Shown here one piece after another: positions 56,505 through 64,000 of a DNA stretch of 64,000 nucleotides. The notes under the pieces were generated by a model that worked only from the letters and a program-made list of their open reading frames with translations, was not told the origin of the DNA and searched no databases. Source of the stretch: an uncultured Collinsella sp. (lineage in GTDB: Bacteria; Actinomycetota; Coriobacteriia; Coriobacteriales; Coriobacteriaceae); assembly GCA_902494565.1 (NCBI GenBank), contig CABUTN010000005.1, positions 16,157-80,156 on the forward strand, given 5' to 3'. The position numbers and the translations under genes were made by a program. Positions within the stretch are counted from its first letter, which is position 1, and the number at the start of each line of letters is the position of its first letter.

Positions 56505-57763
56505 AGCCGATAAGCGGCCACGGCTTGACGGGCGGCATCCGCCGCTATCTCGAGAAGGGAGGCCGCGCCCTCGCTCGCGACCTGTTCAACCTGAGCTACG
56601 ACGAGCGCGACGTCGGCGCGCTGGGGGAAGACGCCAAGGAGGCCTGCGCCTGGGACGCCGAGATGGACGCCACGCGGGCCGCCTTCGGCACGGACGTACC
56701 CTGGCGGGGCAAGCCCGCGCGCACGTTCAAGCACTTCGTGCTCTCGCCTGACCCCGGCGACGACATCGACCTGGCGGCGCTGCGCGAGCTCGCGTCCTCG
56801 TGGGCACTCAAGCACTTCGGCGACCACGAGATCGCCATCGTCTACCACGACGACAACGCCCGCGGCATACCGCACGCGCACATCGTCGTGAACAATGCGA
56901 ACCTCCGAACCGGCTACCGCATGCAGACCCAGCACCCCGAGGACCTCAACCGGGACCTACAGGACATGGCCCGCGAGCGCGGGCTGTCGGGTCTCTCCAA
57001 CGACCGGGCGCCCGAATCGCCGTCGAAGGTGCGCGGGCATGCCGGCGCGGGCGGGCCCAGAAGTCGCGGGAGCGTCTACCTGGGCAGGGCCGAGAAGGAG
57101 ATCATGCGCTCGGGCGGCTACTCGTGGGTCGGCGACATCCGCGCCCGCGTCGCGCTCGCCAAGACCACGGCGCGCGACGAGGCGGAGTTCCTCGGCATCC
57201 TCGACGCCCTGGGCGTGCACGTCGCCGACAACTCGGCCAAGGCGCGGCGGGACGACTGGGTGTTCAGCCTGGCAGAGGAGCCGTCCAAGAAGGTAAGCGG
57301 CGAGCGCCTGGGGTTCGTCTACGGCAAGGAGATGCTCCGCCGGCGCTTCGAGCGCGAGGGCGCCTACCGTCCCACGGACGCGAGCACCGCGCGCATCCGC
57401 GAGGCCGCCGAGCGGGCCCTCGAGCTCAACGACCTCTCGGAGCTGAGCAGGCTCTCCTCGGCGCTCGAGACCTGCGCGAAGTTCGACGTCGAGTCCATCG
57501 AGGAGTTCGGGCTCAGGATGGCGACGCTCGAGTGCCGCGGCCAGGCGGGCGGCGAGGGGTACCGCCGCCTCGAGGCTGCGCGCGCCTACATGGCCGAGAA
57601 CGGCCTCATGCCCCTCAAGACCCGCTACGGGGACGATGGCAAGCGCGGTGCGGCCGAAGAAAGCTCGCGCGACGGGCGCCGCGAGGACGAGCGACAGCGC
57701 ATCCTCGCTGCCGAGCGCCAGCGGGTCCAGCAGGACCAGCGCAGGGAGAGGGGCCGGAGATGA
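56492..57763 (+). CDS. MobA/VirD2-type relaxase
   Basis: This 423-residue protein has the N-terminal relaxase fold with FKHFVLSP (near residue 79-86) and the metal-binding histidine motif GIPHAHIVVNN (H128, H130). The nucleophile tyrosine is probably Y19 in IRRYLEKG. The remainder is helical and charged and ends in a basic coiled coil. It would nick oriT and lead the strand during transfer. It starts inside the MobC-like gene and overlaps the next gene by 4 bp. Confidence 0.88.
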   Translation: MPILKPISGHGLTGGIRRYLEKGGRALARDLFNLSYDERDVGALGEDAKEACAWDAEMDATRAAFGTDVPWRGKPARTFKHFVLSPDPGDDIDLAALRELASSWALKHFGDHEIAIVYHDDNARGIPHAHIVVNNANLRTGYRMQTQHPEDLNRDLQDMARERGLSGLSNDRAPESPSKVRGHAGAGGPRSRGSVYLGRAEKEIMRSGGYSWVGDIRARVALAKTTARDEAEFLGILDALGVHVADNSAKARRDDWVFSLAEEPSKKVSGERLGFVYGKEMLRRRFEREGAYRPTDASTARIREAAERALELNDLSELSRLSSALETCAKFDVESIEEFGLRMATLECRGQAGGEGYRRLEAARAYMAENGLMPLKTRYGDDGKRGAAEESSRDGRREDERQRILAAERQRVQQDQRRERGRR

Positions 57764-58314
57764 TGGTGAGGATAGAGTACGAGGGCGGCAGGACGACGCT
57801 GTTCGACACGCTCTCGTTCACGGAGGGCTCGCCGTTCTCCGGCGCGAACATGCTCACGGAGTTCGAGCTCGAGATGCGCGAGGAGCCCGAGAAGGGGCTC
57901 TGGCTCACGGCGAACTGGCACCAGGTGCGCGACGACTGGCGCGCCGGCGCGCCCGCGGACGGCATCCCGGCCGCACGCAGGTCCCGCGGATGGCGCTTCA
58001 TGCTTGCCTCGGAGGCCGAGCTCGGGCGAGCCCGGCGCGTCCTGCTCGACGGCGACGAGGCGTTCGCCCGGGTGCGGGGATACCTGTGCGACGCTGCCGC
58101 GATCGGCGCCTGCTACCGCGAGCACGTGGGCCCTCCCTCAAAACCGCTGAAGTCGCAGATAAGGGACCTGCAGCGCGCGCTGGGGAGGGCGGAGGTCCCG
58201 GGCGTGCCCGACGAGCTGGCGAAGATGCTCGCGCAAGAGAAGGAAGAGGGCGCCGAAAAGGGCGCCCGCAAGGTCAAGGAAGATTGGGGTGACGTCGATG
58301 AAGAGGCTTGGTAG
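57760..58314 (+). CDS. Unknown protein coupled to the relaxase
   Basis: A 184-residue protein starts at ATG 57760, overlapping the relaxase stop (ATGA). The first half is beta-rich (VRIEYEGGRTTLFDTLSFTEG, FELEMREEPEKGLWLTANWH); the tail is acidic and helical. It looks soluble. I do not recognise a family. The long frame from 56800 is only a shadow of the relaxase and is excluded. Confidence 0.72.
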   Translation: MMVRIEYEGGRTTLFDTLSFTEGSPFSGANMLTEFELEMREEPEKGLWLTANWHQVRDDWRAGAPADGIPAARRSRGWRFMLASEAELGRARRVLLDGDEAFARVRGYLCDAAAIGACYREHVGPPSKPLKSQIRDLQRALGRAEVPGVPDELAKMLAQEKEEGAEKGARKVKEDWGDVDEEAW

Positions 58315-58393
58315 GTTCCTCAAGGCGGCGCTTAAGGTCACGCTGGGCTTTTTCGTTTGGCTGTTCCGCGCCGTGTTCAAGTGGGTGATGTGA
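58298..58393 (+). CDS. 31-residue basic membrane peptide
   Basis: ATG 58298 to TGA 58393 encodes 31 residues beginning MKRLGRFLKAALKV and ending FKWVM. It has a basic amphipathic start and one hydrophobic stretch (TLGFFVWLFRAV). GGGGTGA lies 7-8 bp upstream. It overlaps the previous gene by 17 bp, like other genes in this operon. Role unknown; a transfer accessory peptide or a type I-like toxin peptide are possibilities. Confidence 0.5.
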   Translation: MKRLGRFLKAALKVTLGFFVWLFRAVFKWVM

Positions 58394-58411
58394 GAACGAA
58401 GGCGCCTGGGT

Positions 58412-60349
58412 CTAGAGTAGCCCCTTGGCTCGCTCGTCGTAGATCTTGTCAAGCTCCGATTGGAGGAACTCCTCTTTGAGCTTGGCGACGAAGCGAGCAT
58501 CCGAGAACAGTCGGTAGACGAGCACCGCCGCGCCTCCGAGGTCGAGGCACTTGGGGTTCTTCGTGATCGACGCCTGCACGACGCTGCTCGAGGTCGCGAT
58601 GGTGTCGGAGATGAGGATGATCTTCTTGGTGCGCGCCTGGTACGTCTCGGTGCAGTAGTCCGACCCGTCATCCTTGAATATCAGCGAGCAGCCGTGGAGC
58701 GCCGCTATCAGCCAGTTGATGAGCACCGTCATGCCCGCCTGCATGCCGACTTTCAGTACGTCGCCGGTGCTGACGTATTTGGTGAGGGCCTCGGTGTGCG
58801 CCTTGTCGAGAACGAGGTTGGCGAACGGGACCTGTATCCCGCACGGCGTGTAGAGGTCCGTGCCGATGTGGATCAGCTGCTTGATCAGGGCCGCCGCGGC
58901 GGCATCCGGCTCGCTCACGACGCGCCTTCCCGCCGCGACCAGCATCTCCACGGTCCCGGTGGGCGCCCCGATCAGCGGGTTCTTCCCGAAGGCGTCGTAG
59001 GAGACCGAGTAGGTCGCGGGGATCCGCGCGCCGATTCCGAAGACGTTGGCGTCCTTCACGCAGGTGATGCTGTTCGTCATGATGTTCGAGGTCCCGAACA
59101 CGAGGCCGAGCACCGGGTCGTGGCCGAGGGTCGCGAACCGGTGGTTAGCCCCCTTGAATATCTTGAGGTTCCCGGCCTCGTAGCGTGTCGCGTCGTACGG
59201 CACGCCTCGCGAGGAGAGGATGTGGCTCTTGGAGGCGAACAGGCGGCCCGATTCCGCCGGAACCCCATCGTCGAAGCCGGAGAAAACGCGGTCCTGGAAG
59301 CTATGCAGGGCGTCTTCCTTGGCGTTGCCAGCTCCCGCCCGCTCGACCTCCGTCAGGGAGTTGATGACAAGCACGCGGGCGACCTGAAGCATGGTCGCGG
59401 CGACGACGAAGGCCGCGTCGGCATCCTGCAGCCTCGTCCGCTCCTTGAACTCACGGTCGATGCGCTCGAGGTTCTCGCCGTACTCGCGAACGGACTTCTC
59501 GACCGCCTGCTCGGCCCAGCTCTCGTCAACTGCCACGCATGCCGCCCTCGCAGCCATGTAATCGGCGAAGAGCCTGCAGGCGTGCTCCTCTTCCTCCGTC
59601 ACCTGACCGTCCGAGGCCGCGGCGACTTGCAATTGCTCGGCGATAGAACCCAACGACACGATGCTCACGTTGTCCAGGCAGTCCTTTACCCGGTCGAAGG
59701 ACAGGTCCTCGTCGTCCGCGATTGCCTGCACCTTCGCCTTCACGTCGTCCGGAAGGCCGCCGTCCAGCTTGAGATAGTCGAGACCGTCCCCGAGCCACTC
59801 CCGCTCCTCTTGGGAGAAATCGCCGTCGCAGCGCATCAGGAAGCAGAGCGTCGCCACGTAGGCGTAGATGAAGTTGTACCGTTTCTGGCCCGCGAGGTAG
59901 GCGCCCTGCTTGATGCCGTCACGGAACCCCTTGATGCGCGCCTTGCGGAGGCGCGCGGAGAACGAGTTCTCCTTGATGGCGCTGATGCCGCCCTCGACGG
60001 TCGACGCAGCGCCGGACGCGAGGGACGACGCCCCCTGGGCCAAGCCCATTGCGGCGCCGACGGCGATTCCGCCCGCCGCGTTCGCGGCTCCTGCGATCGC
60101 CTTGCCCGCATCGGACGACGCGATCTGCTCGCCGGCGTTCGACACGCCTTCCGCAGCCGAGCACATGGCGCTTCCGACGGCTTCGGATGCCGAGGCGGCC
60201 GCATCGACGATGGCGTTCCCCGCGCCCTCGGCCGCGTTCGCGACGCCTTTGGCGGCGGACTCGACGGTTGCCGATGCGCCTTTTGCCACCTCTCCTGCGG
60301 CGTGGGCAGCTTGGGACAGGGCTTCCCCGAGATCGAATTTGAGCGCCAT
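58412..60349 (-). CDS. Large TerB-like protein of unknown function
   Basis: This 645-residue protein has three parts. Residues about 10-125 are alanine- and glycine-rich repeats like LEA or YtxH-type amphipathic helices, some possibly membrane-associated. Residues about 155-270 look like a TerB domain, with acidic motifs DGDFSQEE (D175) and DGQVTEEE (D247). Residues about 360-645 form an unknown domain with LGHDPVLGLVFGTSN (408-422), with hydrophobic segments after residue 540. GGAGATACAG precedes the ATG. It is a lone cargo gene on the minus strand. TerB domains occur in tellurite-resistance, phage-defence and stress modules, so a defence role is possible but unproven. Confidence 0.65.
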   Translation of the reverse strand: MALKFDLGEALSQAAHAAGEVAKGASATVESAAKGVANAAEGAGNAIVDAAASASEAVGSAMCSAAEGVSNAGEQIASSDAGKAIAGAANAAGGIAVGAAMGLAQGASSLASGAASTVEGGISAIKENSFSARLRKARIKGFRDGIKQGAYLAGQKRYNFIYAYVATLCFLMRCDGDFSQEEREWLGDGLDYLKLDGGLPDDVKAKVQAIADDEDLSFDRVKDCLDNVSIVSLGSIAEQLQVAAASDGQVTEEEEHACRLFADYMAARAACVAVDESWAEQAVEKSVREYGENLERIDREFKERTRLQDADAAFVVAATMLQVARVLVINSLTEVERAGAGNAKEDALHSFQDRVFSGFDDGVPAESGRLFASKSHILSSRGVPYDATRYEAGNLKIFKGANHRFATLGHDPVLGLVFGTSNIMTNSITCVKDANVFGIGARIPATYSVSYDAFGKNPLIGAPTGTVEMLVAAGRRVVSEPDAAAAALIKQLIHIGTDLYTPCGIQVPFANLVLDKAHTEALTKYVSTGDVLKVGMQAGMTVLINWLIAALHGCSLIFKDDGSDYCTETYQARTKKIILISDTIATSSSVVQASITKNPKCLDLGGAAVLVYRLFSDARFVAKLKEEFLQSELDKIYDERAKGLL

Positions 60350-60456
60350 TCTGTATCTCCTGACGTAAACGAACCTTGCGTAAGGCTCTCATGCGCAACC
60401 GATGCGACTCAGCACGCACGACGCGTCTCACGTGCTCCTTATTATCCCACCATGTG

Positions 60457-60492
60457 CAAGCCCCTCGTCCGACCATCGGAGCGAGGGGCTTG
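60457..60492. terminator. Hairpin between the sortase operon and TerB-like gene
   Basis: A perfect 11-bp stem, CAAGCCCCTCG with CGAGGGGCTTG, occurs; T-runs are short. Confidence 0.55.
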
Positions 60493-60528
60493 ATCGTTCT
60501 GCTCGGTTGCGATTCCGATTTTCGAAGG

Positions 60529-60624
60529 CTAGTCCCGGTCGTTGTCGCCGGCTGCGCAGCAGGCGTAGGCCGTGAGCGTGAGGAGCCCCATGAGGAGCCC
60601 TATTCCGAAGGGCGCGAATCCCAT
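60529..60624 (-). CDS. 31-residue membrane peptide overlapping the sortase gene
   Basis: ATG 60624 to stop 60529 encodes 31 residues, starting MGFAPFGIGLLMGLLTL and ending GDNDRD. It forms one hydrophobic segment followed by two cysteines and an acidic tail. A strong AAGGAGG lies 7 bp before the ATG. It overlaps the 3' end of the sortase gene by 25 bp in another frame, indicating coupling. Role unknown. Confidence 0.6.
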   Translation of the reverse strand: MGFAPFGIGLLMGLLTLTAYACCAAGDNDRD

Positions 60625-61331
60625 CCTTCCACCTCCTTCGCGTAGACGACGGTGCGCGAGTTGCTCGTCTGGTAGCTGCACGTCACGAAGGCCCAGGCCT
60701 GCGCGACGTCCGAAGGCTCTTCCAGGACGACCTCGCAGCGGGACAATTTGTCCCCGAGGTAGGCGTCGAGAGCCGCCGCGTCGGCGAAGTCGGTCCGCTT
60801 GCCCTCCGAGCTCGCGTCGACCACGTCGGCCGCGAAGACCTCGAGCTCGATCTCCTTCTCGCGGGTGAAGACCTGGATGGTGCGGTGCCCCTCGGCGAAG
60901 CCGTGCGACGAGTACTGCGCGAGCGGCGCGAACATGGTGCCGTCGGACATGTGGTGCCCGTAGACGATGACGAGCGGGCTCTCGGCGCCCTGCGCGCACC
61001 CGGCGTCTATGTAGGGAGTGCCCCAGACTGAGCGCTCGCCGCTGGCGTCGTGCGTGAGGTAGAAGTCGGGCAATTCAGGCCGGCCCTGTACGATCGGGTA
61101 GTCGACGGTCGTGCCCGGCACGCGCACCCATGCGACGACTGAGGCGGGAAGGGCGTCCCAGTCGATGCCGTCGCCCGCCTCTTGCGCCCCCATCGCCGCG
61201 CCCTCTTCCGTTGCGGGCACCTCGTGCACCACGTACGGGTTCCTCTCGGGCTGCGGCAGGACGGCGAGCGCCACCAGCGCCAGCAACGCCACGGCGACGG
61301 CGAGCGCCGTGGCGGCTTTTCCCTTGTTCAT
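60600..61331 (-). CDS. Class B-type sortase
   Basis: This 243-residue membrane-anchored transpeptidase has an N-terminal hydrophobic anchor (residues 7-25), the catalytic histidine in YGHHMSDGTMF (H126), cysteine in FVTCSYQTSNSR (C218) and arginine R226. The motif style fits class B sortases. It lies 72 bp after the adhesin gene on the same strand, so it probably anchors or polymerises that protein. GGGGGAGG precedes the ATG. Confidence 0.88.
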   Translation of the reverse strand: MNKGKAATALAVAVALLALVALAVLPQPERNPYVVHEVPATEEGAAMGAQEAGDGIDWDALPASVVAWVRVPGTTVDYPIVQGRPELPDFYLTHDASGERSVWGTPYIDAGCAQGAESPLVIVYGHHMSDGTMFAPLAQYSSHGFAEGHRTIQVFTREKEIELEVFAADVVDASSEGKRTDFADAAALDAYLGDKLSRCEVVLEEPSDVAQAWAFVTCSYQTSNSRTVVYAKEVEGWDSRPSE

Positions 61332-61350
61332 GTCCTCCCCCGTTCGCAGG

Positions 61351-61380
61351 GGAGGCCCTGGGCGCTCGCCCAGGGCCTCC
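61351..61380 (-). terminator. Hairpin between adhesin and sortase genes
   Basis: A perfect 13-bp stem, GGAGGCCCTGGGC with GCCCAGGGCCTCC, and a four-base loop occur without a T-run. It may attenuate sortase expression relative to the adhesin. Confidence 0.65.
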
Positions 61381-61403
61381 GGTTCGGTGTCGATGCGGCG
61401 CTG

Positions 61404-64000
61404 CTATTCTTCCGGCTCTTCGGCAGGCTCTTCGGCTGCCGTGTCCTTGCTAGCGCCGGCCGCCTTGCGCTTGCGGTACGCGAGCGCTCCGCCCGCGCCC
61501 GCCGTAGCTGCCAGAGCGATGCCCGCGGCCACGGCGTAGCCGGTGCCGTCGGGGGCGTCGGCCCCGGTCTTGGCGTAGGGCTCCTCGGGCACCTCGGGCG
61601 TGTCGGGGTTGTCCACGACGACGCTCTGCTCGGCGGAGTCGATGTCCTCGTGGGCCGCAACGACGTTGCCGGCGGAGTCCAGGACCTTCTCGAAGACGAC
61701 GAGCTCGTCTCCCTCGGCCAGGCCCTCGGTGTCGAACTCGAAGGTCACCTCGACGGTGCCGGAGGGCGCCTCGGGCTCGAAGGGCGTGCGTGCGGTCACC
61801 TCGTTGCCGTCCTTGTCGAGGAACGGCTCTCCGGTGCCCTTGTCCATGAGCGTGCCCACGGCGATGTAGGTCTCGCCGGGGACGAGGCCCTTGTAGGCCA
61901 CCGTGTCGACGACCTTTGCCTTGCCGGCCTCGATGACCTGGTCGCCGTCGGCGGCGTCGGCCGCCTGGGTGCCCACCTCGACGGCGACGTGGACGGTCTG
62001 GCCCTCGTCGGAGAGGACCGCGTGCGACGCCACCTCGACGCCGTCCTTGCGAAGGCTCTCGAACACGACCAGGTCGCGGCCGCCGAGCAGGCTCGCGTCG
62101 AAGGAGATCTCGACGTCCTGGCTGCCCGTCGAGAGCGCGGGGGCGAACTCGGCTTTGGCCTCCACGGGCATGCCCGAGGCGTCGGCCACGGGCTCGCCGG
62201 TCGCCTTGTCGACGAGGGTGGCCGAGAGCTCGTACTTCTCGCCGGCCTTCAGGCCCTCGTAGGCGACGGCGTCGACGACCTTGGCCTCGGCGTCGGCCGA
62301 GACGTCCTTGTCGCCGTCCGTCCCGTCCTTTGCTGTGGTGGAGATGCGCGGGCCCTCCTGGTCGTCGAGGCCCATCCACACGGCCTTCGCGACCGTCGAG
62401 TCGCGATCGATCCAGAAGCTCCTCGTGATGAGCTCGAGGCCCTCGTTGGCATCGCAGCGCAGCTCGGTCATGGTGTAGGCGCCGTACGGCAGGGCCGCCA
62501 GCGAGTCGTCCACCGGCGCCGAGGAGCCGTCCTCGCCGAGCGAGAACCAGATGCCGGCCTTCGGATCCATGTCGGCGGCGGCAATCGGGCCCTCATGGCC
62601 GAGCAGGGCGTCGTTGGCGTTGGTGTCCCTCGAGTGCTTGTTCCAGCTGCTCGCGGTCGACGCGTCGCCGTTGCGGTCCGTCACCAGCACGTGAGTCTCG
62701 CCGGTGGCCGCGTTCTCGATGGCGAACGGGACCATGAGGCCGGCGTTGTCGGACTCGCTCTTCTTGGAGAGCTCGAGGTCGTTGCGCACCACCTGGTCGC
62801 GGAACTCGAGCGCGGCGCCGTCCGCGGAGGCGCTCACGATCTCTCCGCCGGTGCGGACCTCGAAGGTGCGGGGCTCGCCGTCGGTCAGCAGGTAGCTCCC
62901 GTTCGTCGACGTCTCCCGCACGTCGTAGGTCCCGTACGGAAGGGCGTCGGCCGCGGTCTGCGCGGTATAGGCGCCGGCCTCGTCGTTCCATGCGGTGGTC
63001 AGCGTGGCCACGGCTTCGCCCGGCTCGCGCCATTCGCCGTCAACGAGGACCTTGTGCGCCGAGCGGTTCGTGACGGTGAACTCGATCCCGTCGAGGCCGG
63101 GGTGCTCGCCAGGCGCCTCCTTGTGGCCGCTGCCCGCGAGCGCCTCGGACGCCTGCAGCTCCTTGTCGGACTTGGTCACCTGCACGCCGCCGCGGAAGAC
63201 CTCGTCGGTCACGGGGTCGCCCGTGAGGTTGCGCACCTCGCCGGCCTTCACGGTGAACGCGACGGAGGCGTCGCTGGCGTCGTAGCCCTCGGGCGCGCCG
63301 GACTCGACGATGCGGTAGCTGCCCGCGGGAAGCGCGTCGGCGCCGGTCGCGGCGACGTGCGACCCGTCCTCGGGCGCGGTCTTGATCGTGGCGCATACCT
63401 CACCGTCGGCGTAGTACTTGCCGCCGACCAGCACGTAGCGGCCGGTCTCGTTAACGACGGAGAAGCTCGCGCCGTCGAGCGAGGCGTCGCCCTGGGGCTC
63501 CGCGCCCGCCTCGGAGTCCGTTTTGGCGACCTTGACTCCGCCAGCGGACCAGCTGAAGCTCACGAGCGTCTGGGAGCCGCCGCCGGTCCTGACGCAGAAC
63601 GCCTCGAACCCGGCGGAGACCCTGCCGGCGCCCGCCTTCATCTTGGCGAAGGTCCCGCCGATCAGCTCGGATTTCGCCCAGGAGGCGAACTCGGCGCTCG
63701 TGCCGTGCGTGGCAGCCGACTCGGACCCAGAGTAGGCGTAGGCGATGAGCACATGGCTCGCCGCGGCGTACTTCGCGTCGTCCCAGCCGCCGCCGTCGTA
63801 CCAGCTGCCCGGGAACATCGACGCGTCGAAGCCGGGAGAGCCGAACGAGTACCAGATCGCCGCTGTCACGTCGCCGCTCGGCACGGGGCTCGTCGAGTAG
63901 GAGCCCGGCGCGGGCGTCGGGGACGAGGGCTCGGCGCAGTAGGCGATGTTCCCGTCGGCGCTCATCCACGTGGTGGCGAAGCCGCCGTATGGGATCTTGC
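61404..64000 (-). CDS. Large VaFE-repeat surface adhesin (5' end outside window)
   Basis: The frame is open to the right edge; the visible 865 residues begin KIPYGGFATTWMSADG, so the ATG at 63965 is internal. The start, with AYCAEP, resembles a thioester-type adhesin domain. Several Cna-B/SpaA-like domains follow (for example GTYDVRETSTNGSYLLTDG). Then come two VaFE repeats (T-Q ester domains) with VAYEGL and VAYKGL and ending VVFESL/VVFEKV. The C terminus is a sorting signal: PYAKTGAD, a hydrophobic helix, RKRK, and an extra acidic tail. It is surface-exposed and probably anchored by the adjacent sortase. Signal peptide not visible. Confidence 0.87.
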   Translation of the reverse strand, partial: KIPYGGFATTWMSADGNIAYCAEPSSPTPAPGSYSTSPVPSGDVTAAIWYSFGSPGFDASMFPGSWYDGGGWDDAKYAAASHVLIAYAYSGSESAATHGTSAEFASWAKSELIGGTFAKMKAGAGRVSAGFEAFCVRTGGGSQTLVSFSWSAGGVKVAKTDSEAGAEPQGDASLDGASFSVVNETGRYVLVGGKYYADGEVCATIKTAPEDGSHVAATGADALPAGSYRIVESGAPEGYDASDASVAFTVKAGEVRNLTGDPVTDEVFRGGVQVTKSDKELQASEALAGSGHKEAPGEHPGLDGIEFTVTNRSAHKVLVDGEWREPGEAVATLTTAWNDEAGAYTAQTAADALPYGTYDVRETSTNGSYLLTDGEPRTFEVRTGGEIVSASADGAALEFRDQVVRNDLELSKKSESDNAGLMVPFAIENAATGETHVLVTDRNGDASTASSWNKHSRDTNANDALLGHEGPIAAADMDPKAGIWFSLGEDGSSAPVDDSLAALPYGAYTMTELRCDANEGLELITRSFWIDRDSTVAKAVWMGLDDQEGPRISTTAKDGTDGDKDVSADAEAKVVDAVAYEGLKAGEKYELSATLVDKATGEPVADASGMPVEAKAEFAPALSTGSQDVEISFDASLLGGRDLVVFESLRKDGVEVASHAVLSDEGQTVHVAVEVGTQAADAADGDQVIEAGKAKVVDTVAYKGLVPGETYIAVGTLMDKGTGEPFLDKDGNEVTARTPFEPEAPSGTVEVTFEFDTEGLAEGDELVVFEKVLDSAGNVVAAHEDIDSAEQSVVVDNPDTPEVPEEPYAKTGADAPDGTGYAVAAGIALAATAGAGGALAYRKRKAAGASKDTAAEEPAEEPEE

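Noticed and set aside
58460..60493. 677-codon plus-strand frame opposite the TerB-like gene
   Set aside because: The minus-strand frame has the ribosome site and coherent domains; the plus frame has neither.

Overview
The window looks like the chromosome of a high-GC, anaerobic gut actinobacterium of the class Coriobacteriia, most likely Collinsella or a close relative. This rests on the gene set and style (type III glutamine synthetase, fused MurT-GatD, PTS sugar genes with 6-phospho-glucosidase, large BTAD-type regulators, DUF6110 next to a metal P-type ATPase, UPF0210), not on a database match. About 48 kb of ordinary chromosome is followed, directly after guaA, by about 16 kb of denser, more GC-rich accessory DNA that runs off the right edge.

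Core part, left to right. 1-6.9 kb: a cut-off AraC-type regulator divergent from a pair of fused ABC half-transporters, then a DUF6110 protein and a P-type metal ATPase. 7.0-9.3 kb: a RelB/PIN toxin-antitoxin pair, a small unknown gene, and the tmRNA gene ssrA with broken T-arm fragments downstream. 9.3-14.3 kb: patatin lipase, rplM-rpsI, glmM, glucose-type EIIA and nagB (amino-sugar metabolism). 14.7-17.7 kb: a 999-residue AAA/BTAD regulator. 17.8-25.2 kb: minus-strand yhbY, a methyltransferase, UPF0210, and a metF / MetH-reactivation / metH operon with MetH split in two. 25.6-32.7 kb: type III glutamine synthetase, a small inverted-repeat element, tRNA-Glu, a fused MurT-GatD and two TPR-like paralogues. 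33.1-37.6 kb: iron alcohol dehydrogenase, glycerol dehydrogenase, an internally deleted glycerol dehydrogenase copy and a multi-ferredoxin protein. 37.7-43.0 kb: an alpha-glucoside system (GntR regulator and zinc dehydrogenase divergent from PTS EIICB and a GH4 6-phospho-glucosidase) with repeated operator-like sites. 43.1-48.2 kb: ychF, a small membrane protein, a divergent XRE pair, L-asparaginase and guaA.

Accessory part, 48.2-64.0 kb: an integrative conjugative or mobilizable element inserted at the 3' end of guaA. It carries an array of CGGGAATAAT repeats resembling the last bases of guaA, a divergent XRE repressor and excisionase/integrase, an AbiE-type toxin-antitoxin pair, a degenerate YraN-like protein, ParA/ParB, a MobC-like protein and relaxase with a possible oriT hairpin, a large TerB-like protein of unknown function, a class B-type sortase, and a large adhesin with VaFE (T-Q ester) repeats and a YAKTG sorting signal. 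No type IV secretion genes are seen, so the element either continues outside the window or is only mobilizable.

The most unusual items are the guaA-end repeat array, the TerB-like protein with its neighbouring 31-residue peptides, the MurT-GatD fusion, and three separate long intergenic inverted repeats (31 bp perfect at 19.3 kb, about 38 bp imperfect at 27.8 kb, 21 bp perfect at 37.6 kb).
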